Assembly: GCA_017996175.1 (NCBI GenBank)
Contig: JAGOHK010000024.1
Location: 1 to 42,955 of the forward strand
Length of the DNA stretch: 42,955 nt
Direction of reading: 5' to 3'
Source: Leptospiraceae bacterium
GTDB lineage: Bacteria; Spirochaetota; Leptospiria; Leptospirales; Leptospiraceae
Part shown: positions 1-7,664 of the stretch, piece by piece
Position numbering within the stretch: the stretch's first letter is position 1
How the letters are laid out: every line of letters begins with the position of its first letter
Position numbers and translations under genes: made by a program
Notes under the pieces: model-generated
The model's input: only the letters and a program-made list of their open reading frames with translations
What the model was told of the DNA's origin: nothing
Databases searched by the model: none

Positions 1-173
1 GCTTAAAAAGTCTTCCGCTTTATAAAAGCATTCCGGTCATCGTAATTACATCTAAAAATTCCACCGAGGACAAAGAGCGCGGATTAAAAATCGGAGCAAA
101 CGAATTTCTAGAAAAACCAGTCGACCCTGACTTACTAACTGATTTAGTAAAACGTTATATAGGTATTGAATAA
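1..173 (+). CDS. Response regulator receiver domain, C-terminal fragment (5' end outside window)
   Basis: The reading frame is open from base 3 and stops with TAA at 171-173. It encodes the last third of a CheY-like receiver domain: the segment VIVITSKN carries the conserved Thr/Ser region, and EFLEKPVDP contains the conserved Lys-Pro. The domain ends about 17 residues after the KP motif, so no output domain follows on this side. The stop codon shares one base with the next gene's ATG (TAATG), so the two are very probably co-transcribed and translationally coupled. This would place a single-domain regulator next to the multi-receiver cyclase. What lies N-terminal of the fragment cannot be seen. 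Confidence 0.85.
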   Translation, partial: LKSLPLYKSIPVIVITSKNSTEDKERGLKIGANEFLEKPVDPDLLTDLVKRYIGIE

Positions 174-2194
174 TGGAAAATCCTTCAATCAAAAATGCTA
201 ACTATCCAATCTACCTTTGTGTGGATAATCCATTGTTAGGTGAATATCTTGCAAATGAACTCTCTCTGAATAAATTTAGCTTCGAGAAAATTAGTTTTTC
301 AGAATTAACGATGAAAATTTCCGAGTTAAAAAAATCTCTTTTGATTTTGCAAACTGATGAAGACGAATACCATTTGATCGAACTAGCGCGGAGATTGAAG
401 ATGTTTTACGGATATGAAACTAGAATTATATTTCTTTCGTCTGACTATAAAACAGAAGAAGATGCAAGTAACGTTACTGATAAGTTTTTTCAAGTTCCCG
501 TTTCCTTTCGTGAAATTGAAAATGCAATTCAGAAATTTCTCACCGACACACATAAAATTTTAGTGATAGATGATTCCAAGTTGGTTCACAATCACTTAGT
601 TCCACCGCTTGCAAATGAAGGTTACAAAGTCCTCGAAGCATTTAACGGCAAAGAGGGATTAGACTTAACAATCGAATACAAACCGGACTTAATTATCTGT
701 GATATTGAAATGCCAAACATGAATGGATTTGAGGTATGCACGGAGATTCGTAAAAACCCAGAAGTGCGAGATACCTATATCATCATGTCAAGCACACTCG
801 GCTCTGCATCTGATATTCAAAAAGGATTTAACGCAGGAGTAGACGAATACATTACAAAGCCAGTTGTGATCGGGGAGTTACTCGAAAGAATCAATCGGCA
901 TTTTAAACAATCTCTGAGCGGGCGGGAAAATATTATTATCCTCGAGAAGGACGAACATATCATTGGAAACATTACCAAGTCTTTACGTAAGCAGGGTTTT
1001 TCTGTGCGCTCTACTTCTACCATTGAAGAAACAATTCATCTGATCCAAAAATATCCGTTTGATTTAATCATCAGTGAAATGGAGCTAGGCGAAGAAACTG
1101 CGATGGATTTGTGTTTGTCTTTAAAAAATGCGAATACCGGTTTTCATCCTTCTATTTTAATTCTGACCTCCCGCGATAATAACGCTGACTACAAAATGAT
1201 TATGAATATGGGAGTGTCAGGTATTATCAGTAAACCTTTTTCGATGGATACGCTTCTTGCTTCGGTCGAGCGGCTACTCGCAGATAGACGCACTGCGGCA
1301 GAAAGAAAGCAGCTTTTAAAATACTTATCCAAATCATCAGCAAAAATCGCCTCCGAAAAAGCAATTCTGACAAATGGAGTCGGCGGTCGTAGATCAGAAA
1401 AAAAATACGCCTCTCTTTTATTTACCGATATTGTAAACTTTACAGCGCGTTGTGAGAAGTATCCGCCTGATTCTGTAGTCGAACAAATCAATACGATTTT
1501 TGAACTCATTACGAAAACCATTCACAAACACGATGGAGATGTGGATAAGTTTATGGGCGATGCCTGTATGGCATATTGGATTGGCGACGAACACGCGTCA
1601 TCCGCTATCAAACTGATTGATGCAGTTCAAGAGATTCGAGATAAAATCGCAGAAGCAAATTTAAAGTCAGAAATTTTAACCGAAGATCCAATTCGTATTC
1701 GATACGGAATGAATTCGGGAGAAATTATTCTATGTGATATAGGAAGCTCGGAGGCTCGTATTGATTTGACTGTAATTGGAGACCATGTAAATCTTGCAGC
1801 ACGTCTAGAATCTGCTTCTAAACAATATGGAGTTGAATCTCTGTTAAGTGAGTATACTTACGAGTTAACCGCAAATGAAATTGAAGTCCGTGAAATTGAT
1901 AGAATCAAAGTCTATGGAAAAAATATTCCAGTAGTAGTTTATGAACTTCTTTCAAAAAAAGGAATGTTAACTGATACCCAAAAAGAACTTTTAGGAATTT
2001 ACAATTTTGCAAAGGACTTGTATTCGAAGGGAAATTTTTCCGAAGCAAAAAAGAATTTTATCCAAGCAAATAAACTCGAAGAAATTTATCCTGGGCGACC
2101 TACGAATCCTTCCAAGGTTTACGCGCTCCGCTGTGATTTTCTTCTAAAAAATCCACCTAAGAACTGGGACGGAGTCTGGGCGCTTAGGAAGTAA
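173..2194 (+). CDS. Multi-receiver class III adenylate/guanylate cyclase
   Basis: The 673-residue protein appears soluble. Residues 1-125 look like a degenerate receiver domain. Residues 127-245 form a complete receiver with acidic pair D133-D134, acceptor D177 and K229. Residues 252-370 form a third receiver in which the acceptor position holds Glu (E302, in LIISEMEL), mimicking permanent phosphorylation. A linker leads to a class III nucleotide cyclase domain at about 411-595. Its metal-binding Asp residues are D419 (LFTDIVNFT) and D463 (KFMGD), the base-contacting Lys is K459, and the transition-state pair is N540/R544 in HVNLAARLE. Thr533 sits at the purine-specificity position, which together with Lys favours ATP (class IIIb pattern). 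The C-terminal 70 residues look helical (TPR-like). All catalytic residues are present, so it is probably an active cAMP-producing enzyme controlled by phosphorylation of the second receiver. The upstream response-regulator gene is likely its partner. Confidence 0.93.
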   Translation: MENPSIKNANYPIYLCVDNPLLGEYLANELSLNKFSFEKISFSELTMKISELKKSLLILQTDEDEYHLIELARRLKMFYGYETRIIFLSSDYKTEEDASNVTDKFFQVPVSFREIENAIQKFLTDTHKILVIDDSKLVHNHLVPPLANEGYKVLEAFNGKEGLDLTIEYKPDLIICDIEMPNMNGFEVCTEIRKNPEVRDTYIIMSSTLGSASDIQKGFNAGVDEYITKPVVIGELLERINRHFKQSLSGRENIIILEKDEHIIGNITKSLRKQGFSVRSTSTIEETIHLIQKYPFDLIISEMELGEETAMDLCLSLKNANTGFHPSILILTSRDNNADYKMIMNMGVSGIISKPFSMDTLLASVERLLADRRTAAERKQLLKYLSKSSAKIASEKAILTNGVGGRRSEKKYASLLFTDIVNFTARCEKYPPDSVVEQINTIFELITKTIHKHDGDVDKFMGDACMAYWIGDEHASSAIKLIDAVQEIRDKIAEANLKSEILTEDPIRIRYGMNSGEIILCDIGSSEARIDLTVIGDHVNLAARLESASKQYGVESLLSEYTYELTANEIEVREIDRIKVYGKNIPVVVYELLSKKGMLTDTQKELLGIYNFAKDLYSKGNFSEAKKNFIQANKLEEIYPGRPTNPSKVYALRCDFLLKNPPKNWDGVWALRK

Positions 2195-2275
2195 AATATT
2201 TCAAACAAATCGTATACTTTTTTATTTTTCAGACTAGCATTTTCGAAAAGGGAAAAATTTACTGAACTAAAGTTT

Positions 2276-3007
2276 ATGAAACAACAAACGGAAACGATAG
2301 TTCAAGAGATCATATTTGATGTAAAGAATATCTCCAAAACTTATACTATGGGTGAGGTAAATGTAAATGCCTTACACGATATTAATTTAACAATGAATTC
2401 TGGGGAACTGGTTGTTTTACTCGGACCCTCTGGTAGCGGCAAATCAACATTACTCAATATACTGGGAGGACTCGATACACCAAGCACTGGAACTGTTCGA
2501 TTCAAAGGACTTGATTTATTTGGAGCAAAAGAAGATGGGCTAACATTATTTAGGCGTAGACATGTAGGATTCGTATTTCAATTTTATAATTTAATTCCTA
2601 GCCTAACTTCTCGCGAAAATGTTTCTTTGGTTACCGAGCTAAGCTCTAATCCTATGACTCCGGAAGAAGCCTTAAAACTTGTGAATCTAACAGATCGAAT
2701 GGATCATTTTCCTGCACAATTATCCGGTGGAGAACAACAGAGAGTATCCATTGCAAGAGCAATCGCAAAAAGACCGAGTGTACTTTTATGCGATGAACCA
2801 ACGGGAGCTTTGGATTTTAAGACCGGAAGAATTGTGTTAGAGGCAATTGCAAAAGTAAATAGAGAACTTGGGACAACCACTATTATCATTACGCATAACG
2901 CATCAATTACAGGTATGGCTGATCGAGTAATTACTATGCGCGATGGAACAATTCTTTCTAACGAAAAGAATTCAAAGAAAATTTCTGTCGGAGAAATTAG
3001 CTGGTGA
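2276..3007 (+). CDS. ABC transporter ATP-binding protein, LolD/MacB-type
   Basis: This 243-residue ATPase has every hallmark of the family: Walker [10 protein letters not shown] (about residues 52-60), Q-loop region [10 protein letters not shown], signature LSGGEQQR, Walker [13 protein letters not shown] and switch His in IITHN. The DEPTGALD form is typical of the MacB/LolD/DevA group that pairs with FtsX-type permeases. Its TGA stop overlaps the permease's GTG start by four bases, so the two are translationally coupled. It would power the permease and the fusion protein downstream, probably moving a lipoprotein, lipid or other amphiphile across or out of the inner membrane. The substrate is not evident. 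An 81-bp spacer separates it from the cyclase. Confidence 0.95.
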   Translation: MKQQTETIVQEIIFDVKNISKTYTMGEVNVNALHDINLTMNSGELVVLLGPSGSGKSTLLNILGGLDTPSTGTVRFKGLDLFGAKEDGLTLFRRRHVGFVFQFYNLIPSLTSRENVSLVTELSSNPMTPEEALKLVNLTDRMDHFPAQLSGGEQQRVSIARAIAKRPSVLLCDEPTGALDFKTGRIVLEAIAKVNRELGTTTIIITHNASITGMADRVITMRDGTILSNEKNSKKISVGEISW

Positions 3008-5343
3008 ATACTTTAAATAAAAAAGTAATCCGCGAACTAATTGCCTTAAAATCCCAAAGTATTACTATAGCCTTAGTTGTCGCATCTGGGATTGCAATAT
3101 TCATTGCTTCCGGTAGTTCATACGATTCCCTTTGGGATGCACGTGAGAAATTTTACAATAACACCCATTTTGCAGAAGGATTTGCCTCTTCCAAGCCAGC
3201 ACCAGAAATTCTAGAGCGGCGAATACGGAATATCCACGGAATACAGGACATACGAATGAGGATTCTACGAGAGTCTGTCATTGATTTTCCGGAAGAAGAT
3301 TTGCCTTCTTCGGGAAAATTTGTTTCTATCACGGAGGGAATGAATGAATTGGTTATCACAAAAGGGCGATCACCGGTCACGAACGACGAAGTAGTGTTAA
3401 GTGAAGATTTTGCAGCGGCTAATGGATTAATTCCCGGAAAAAAAATTGCAGTGATACTAGAAGGTAAACGGAAATTTTTAAATATAGTTGGGATTGCCCT
3501 TTCCTCGGAATTTGTGTATGTATTTAGCGCAGCCAGTCCACTGCCTGATCCTAAACACTTTGGAATTCTATGGATGAAAAAAGAAGCACTCGAAGCTGCT
3601 TTTCAAATGCAAGGAGCATTTAACGACTTAATCTTTACTTTCTCAAAAGATGCGAAGAGAAAAACTACGTTACAACAACTAGATCAAGAATTAGAAAGTT
3701 ACGGTGGATTAGGCGCTTACGATAGAGACAAATTACCATCACACTCGTTTCTAAGAGATGAATTCAAGCAACTCAGAACAACAGCATTTGCGATTCCGAT
3801 GATTTTTTTAGGGGTTGCTGCATTTTTACTTCATATTGTTTCAACTAGAATTATTTCCAAAGAAAGGGAACAGATTGCAACTTTAAAAGCGGTCGGTTAC
3901 AGTGACTTAGCCGTTGCCTTTCATTACGGGAAAATTCTTACTATAATCAGCGGAGCCGGTGCTATTCTTGGAATTTTACTTGGAGTTTATTTTGGAGATG
4001 CAATGCTTTCTCTTTACGGAGAATACTATAAATTCCCAAATTTAAAATTGATAATCACTCCAACATTGGTCATTCAAGGGGTAATTATAGGTATCCTCTC
4101 TGGGCTTGTAGGTGCCCTGTTTTCTGTTAGAAGTGTATTGAGATTAAATCCAGCACAAGCAATGAGACCTCCTATACCTGAATCTTTCTCTAAAATTCCA
4201 TTCGAAAATTTGATGAAATCTCTACCCACTCAAGGAAAAATGATCCTTAGAAATTTATTTAGGAGACCATTTAGAACAATTCTTTCTTCACTAGGAATTT
4301 CTACATCTGTTATGATTATGGTAATCGGAACATTTATGTATGGAGCTGTGGATAATATGCTGAATCTCCAATTTAACTTACTCCAAAGAGAATCAGTCAC
4401 TATTAGTTTTTTCGGTCCGGTTTCGTCTGAGGCGGAATTAGAAATTTCGAAAGAAAAAGGAGTATTGGTAACAGAGGGTTATCGAATGGTTCCTATCAGG
4501 ATCAGAGTAGGAGCGGTTACGAAAGAGTTACTCCTACAAGGTCTTCCCCGTGATGCAGAGCTTAGACGGTTAATTGGAAAAGGAGAAAAAATTTTAATTC
4601 CACCTGACTCAGGAATTTTAATCAATTCTCAAATCGCTCAAAAACTAGGGCTCAGAGTAGGACAGGAAATCCAATTAGAAATTCTAGAAGGAAATCGTAA
4701 GAAAGTAAAAGTGATGATAGAAGGTACCGTTGATGAAATTCTTGGACAAGCAGCGTACATGGAGCGAAATGCTGTTAGCCGTCTATTAGGAGAGGGTAAT
4801 TCCATTAACCTACTAACTCTACGAACCGATCCGAAAGAAGAATCCGCTTTATTGTTTAAATTAAAAAATATTCCCAAAATTGTAGGAATTAACACTAGAG
4901 CAGGTACTTTAAAAGTATTTGGAGAAATGACAGCAAGAAGTATGTTAGCTACTACGATAGTGCTTTTAATTTTTGCTAGTGTGATTGCTATTGGAGTTGT
5001 TTACAATACAGCGATGATCGCATTATCAGAGAGAGCATTTGAACTAGGTAGTCTGAGAATTTTGGGATTTAATAAACTGGAAGTATTTTCTATTTTAGCC
5101 GGGGAATTGATAATTCAAACGATAGTCGCTCTACCGATTGGATGCGTTACAGGGTATGGATTTGTCTATATGATGTTTACCTCTGTTGAAACGGAGGGAT
5201 TTAATATTCCACTTAGTATTTCATTTGAAACTTATGGAATTGCACTTCTTACTACAATTTTTACTGCGTTTATTAGTTTTATCATTTTGTATTTTAAAAT
5301 TAAATCTATGGATCTTGTCAGTATATTAAAAATTAGGGAATAA
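3004..5343 (+). CDS. FtsX-family ABC transporter permease (two FtsX domains)
   Basis: The 779-residue permease starts with GTG inside the ATPase stop codon (GTGA overlap). The duplicated FtsX layout is visible: TM1 at about 20-36, a large extracytoplasmic domain to about 255, three TM helices at about 260-385, then a second half with TM near 425-450, another outer domain and three TM helices at about 650-770. The segment [18 protein letters not shown] before the middle helices is the conserved cytoplasmic coupling region, and a second version ([17 protein letters not shown]) lies before the C-terminal helices. This duplicated form resembles permeases of the DevC/LolC and long YknZ-like groups. 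With its neighbours it forms a complete inner-membrane export complex. No TolC-like gene is adjacent. Confidence 0.93.
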   Translation: MNTLNKKVIRELIALKSQSITIALVVASGIAIFIASGSSYDSLWDAREKFYNNTHFAEGFASSKPAPEILERRIRNIHGIQDIRMRILRESVIDFPEEDLPSSGKFVSITEGMNELVITKGRSPVTNDEVVLSEDFAAANGLIPGKKIAVILEGKRKFLNIVGIALSSEFVYVFSAASPLPDPKHFGILWMKKEALEAAFQMQGAFNDLIFTFSKDAKRKTTLQQLDQELESYGGLGAYDRDKLPSHSFLRDEFKQLRTTAFAIPMIFLGVAAFLLHIVSTRIISKEREQIATLKAVGYSDLAVAFHYGKILTIISGAGAILGILLGVYFGDAMLSLYGEYYKFPNLKLIITPTLVIQGVIIGILSGLVGALFSVRSVLRLNPAQAMRPPIPESFSKIPFENLMKSLPTQGKMILRNLFRRPFRTILSSLGISTSVMIMVIGTFMYGAVDNMLNLQFNLLQRESVTISFFGPVSSEAELEISKEKGVLVTEGYRMVPIRIRVGAVTKELLLQGLPRDAELRRLIGKGEKILIPPDSGILINSQIAQKLGLRVGQEIQLEILEGNRKKVKVMIEGTVDEILGQAAYMERNAVSRLLGEGNSINLLTLRTDPKEESALLFKLKNIPKIVGINTRAGTLKVFGEMTARSMLATTIVLLIFASVIAIGVVYNTAMIALSERAFELGSLRILGFNKLEVFSILAGELIIQTIVALPIGCVTGYGFVYMMFTSVETEGFNIPLSISFETYGIALLTTIFTAFISFIILYFKIKSMDLVSILKIRE

Positions 5344-5344
5344 C

Positions 5345-6220
5345 ATGAATTTACCAGAACAAATAAAATCAATCTTTGGAAAAAAGAATATGCAGTATGG
5401 GATAGGAATAATCTTGCTTGGATTCTTAGTATGGCTTTCTTTTAAACCTAAGAAAGTAAATGCCGAAACTGCGATCATCCAAAGAGGGACTCTCATTCAA
5501 TTTGTAGAAGAAGAAGGAATATCGAGAGTGAAAGAAAAATTTCAAATCTTCTCCCCCGTGAACGGTGTATTAAATCGAATCGAAAAAAATACTGGGGATA
5601 AAGTCAAAAAAGGAGAAGTAGTCGCACTTATCGACTGGGATTATAAAAGAGAAGTTCTTTCGCCTATATCGGGGAAAATTTTAATTATCCACAGGGAAAG
5701 CGCAGGACCTATAGCGATGGGAAATCCTATTATGGATATCGGTGACATATCTACACAAGAAATTGTAGTCGAAATACTTACACAAGAAGCAGTAAAAATA
5801 CAGGCAGGTAATCCTGTTAGTATAGAAGGTTGGGGCGGAAACCCTTTGGAGGGAAAAGTGCGATTAGTCGAACCAGAGGCATTTAAAAAAATTTCTTCCC
5901 TCGGAGTAGAGGAACAAAGAGTAAAAGTTTTAATCGATTTTATTACACCAGAAAATATGGGAGAGGGCTTTAAAGTTCTTTGCAAAATTCAAATACAAAA
6001 AGAGGATAATAAAGTATTAGCCCCTTCTTCTTCCTTATTTCGAGAAGGAGAGAATTGGGCGGTTTACAAAGTCGTTAAAGGAAGAATACAAAAAGCAATC
6101 GTAAAAGTAGAAACTAGAAGTGGAAATTTTGTCTCGATTACAGAGGGGTTACAGGAAAACGAGGAAATAATTCTATTCCCCAGCGAAGGAATTAAAGAAG
6201 GATTGAAAATAAGAAAATAG
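5345..6220 (+). CDS. Membrane-fusion (HlyD/MacA-like periplasmic adaptor) protein
   Basis: The 291-residue protein has one N-terminal TM helix (about residues 18-33) followed by a periplasmic part. Two lipoyl-like half motifs (PVNGVLNRIEKNTGDKVKKGEVVA and SPISGKILIIHRESAGPI regions, about 60-125) follow each other almost directly. The long alpha-helical hairpin that usually separates them and contacts TolC is absent. Beta-barrel and membrane-proximal domains follow (about 130-290). The gene starts one base after the permease stop. It should link the ABC complex to an acceptor in the periplasm, but the missing hairpin argues against the classical direct docking to a TolC tunnel. The family assignment is secure; the substrate is unknown. 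Confidence 0.88.
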   Translation: MNLPEQIKSIFGKKNMQYGIGIILLGFLVWLSFKPKKVNAETAIIQRGTLIQFVEEEGISRVKEKFQIFSPVNGVLNRIEKNTGDKVKKGEVVALIDWDYKREVLSPISGKILIIHRESAGPIAMGNPIMDIGDISTQEIVVEILTQEAVKIQAGNPVSIEGWGGNPLEGKVRLVEPEAFKKISSLGVEEQRVKVLIDFITPENMGEGFKVLCKIQIQKEDNKVLAPSSSLFREGENWAVYKVVKGRIQKAIVKVETRSGNFVSITEGLQENEEIILFPSEGIKEGLKIRK

Positions 6221-6229
6221 GAGAAAACT

Positions 6230-6703
6230 ATGGATTCTACCTCAGAGTCATTTTTTGTGATATTTATATTAATAACCTGTGGCGGACTTTTCGCTGCTAT
6301 TTGGCTCGGGATTTTATTTTTAGTTTCCCGTTTTGGAGGATGGAACAGACTTTATAAATGTTATAAATTTCCACTTAACGCCCAGAAACCGTTCAAAGTA
6401 AAAAAATTTCAGTCAATTCAACTCGGTCTTTCAAACTATAACGGAGTAATGACATTATCCTTGTATCCAGAAGGACTTGGAATGGAAGTTATGATTTTAT
6501 TTCGATTTGGGCATCCGAAAATTTTAATTCCGTGGCGGGATATTAAGCTAAAAGAAAAAAGCAGCTCTATCTTTTTTTGGAATAAACTTGAAGTAGGGAA
6601 TCCTGCTATAGCAACAATTTCTGTGAATAATAAAATTTTAGAAGAACTAGAACCTTACTTCTCCACTGAATCCCTTGACGAGGATCGTTGGACAAAAAGT
6701 TAA
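6230..6703 (+). CDS. Hypothetical membrane-anchored protein at end of ABC operon
   Basis: The 157-residue protein has a strongly hydrophobic N-terminal segment (residues 8-32) followed by a soluble domain with alternating hydrophobic residues, probably beta-rich. I do not recognise the family. An AGGAG-like ribosome binding site lies just before the ATG, and only nine bases separate it from the fusion-protein gene, so it is probably the last gene of the export operon. The soluble part, including FGHPKILIPWRDIKLKEK, recalls small PH-like membrane-associated domains, but this is only an impression. It could be an accessory of the exporter or unrelated. Confidence 0.75.
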   Translation: MDSTSESFFVIFILITCGGLFAAIWLGILFLVSRFGGWNRLYKCYKFPLNAQKPFKVKKFQSIQLGLSNYNGVMTLSLYPEGLGMEVMILFRFGHPKILIPWRDIKLKEKSSSIFFWNKLEVGNPAIATISVNNKILEELEPYFSTESLDEDRWTKS

Positions 6704-6770
6704 ATGTTTTCAATGTATTAAAATTTTTTTTTTTGATGAGCGTCATAACAAGATTTACCTATTATTTTGC

Positions 6771-6777
6771 GAAGGAG
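6771..6777 (+). promoter_or_regulatory. Ribosome binding site of the RNase T2 gene
   Basis: GAAGGAG lies eight bases before TTG at 6786. This decides the start: the upstream in-frame ATG at 6675 would put 37 non-signal-like residues before the secretion signal and overlap the preceding gene. Confidence 0.75.
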
Positions 6778-6785
6778 TTTCCAAT

Positions 6786-7526
6786 TTGTTAAAAACGAGA
6801 TATCAGATTTCAATTTTGTGGTTAGGGATAGTATTTATCATACCTATATTTCAACTATCGTCTTTATTTTCAGAGCCTAGTTGTGATTTGGATTCCAGAA
6901 AAGAGAAACTCTATCGATTAGACTTAACAGTACCTGCAACATTTTGTAGTAGAGCGGGGAATGATCCAAGTTGTAAGATATTTCCCAAAAAATCAATCTT
7001 GCAATTACATGGACTCTGGCCAAATTACACAAATGGATTTCCGGAAGGAAACTGTGAGCCTAATGAGTGTAAGACGCAAAGTGTGAAACTTGGGAAATTC
7101 TGCAAGTATCCAAAACCAAAAGGTCTTTATGATTCAAAAACATGGAAAGAATTAAGTGAGGACTATATGGCAGGAAGGGAAAAATGTCTAGAGAGACATG
7201 AGTGGGTTAAACATGGAGTATGCTCTCCTATGGAAGCATCAACTTATTTTAAATGGGCTTTAGAAAAGACAAAAAAAATTTCACTCGCATTTGAACCACT
7301 CGTTGATAAGTCTATCGGCAAAGCAGAAGTAAACGCAATTGTAAAAAAGAATCTTCCAGATTTAGATGGGGTTATTCGACTTTCCTGCAAAGGAAAATTT
7401 GTATCTGGTGTTTTCGTTTTATATGAATGGGGAGATATTCCGGGAAATCCAATTCAAACCAGAGGTGCCGAAAATGGATTTGGAAATTGTCCAAAGAAGT
7501 TTATATTTCCGAGTAATCCAAATTAG
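6786..7526 (+). CDS. Secreted ribonuclease T2 family protein (TTG start)
   Basis: From the TTG start the product is 246 residues. It begins with a signal peptide (positive MLKTR, then a hydrophobic stretch to about residue 25). Both catalytic segments of RNase T2 are intact: CAS-I LHGLWP with His75, and CAS-II HEWVKHGVC with Glu139, His143 and Cys146. Multiple Cys residues (33, 54, 63, 90, 95, 106, 134, 146, 201, 235) suggest disulfides formed outside the cytoplasm. T2 enzymes cleave single-stranded RNA through 2',3'-cyclic phosphates with little base preference. In Gram-negative bacteria the related RNase I is periplasmic. Here it probably scavenges RNA or degrades imported or environmental RNA. 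It follows an unrelated operon with an 82-bp gap and may have its own promoter. Confidence 0.92.
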   Translation: MLKTRYQISILWLGIVFIIPIFQLSSLFSEPSCDLDSRKEKLYRLDLTVPATFCSRAGNDPSCKIFPKKSILQLHGLWPNYTNGFPEGNCEPNECKTQSVKLGKFCKYPKPKGLYDSKTWKELSEDYMAGREKCLERHEWVKHGVCSPMEASTYFKWALEKTKKISLAFEPLVDKSIGKAEVNAIVKKNLPDLDGVIRLSCKGKFVSGVFVLYEWGDIPGNPIQTRGAENGFGNCPKKFIFPSNPN

Positions 7527-7651
7527 GAGTTAGTCTTAGTTTCACTTAAGAATCTAGGATAACTTTAGTTTTTAAAGAAATTTGCGAAATACTCGTGTTA
7601 GGTGAAATAAAAAGACTTTCCCAAAAAAAACATATTCTCTAGAAATGTTCA

Positions 7652-7656
7652 AAGGA
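7652..7656 (+). promoter_or_regulatory. Ribosome binding site of the TonB-dependent receptor
   Basis: AAGGA lies eight bases before the ATG at 7665, supporting that start and the signal peptide that follows. Confidence 0.6.
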
Positions 7657-7664
7657 TTCTAGCT

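Noticed and set aside
6675..6785. Longer start for the RNase T2 gene at ATG 6675
   Set aside because: It overlaps the preceding gene, lacks a binding site and puts 37 residues before the signal peptide; GAAGGAG before TTG 6786 fits better.
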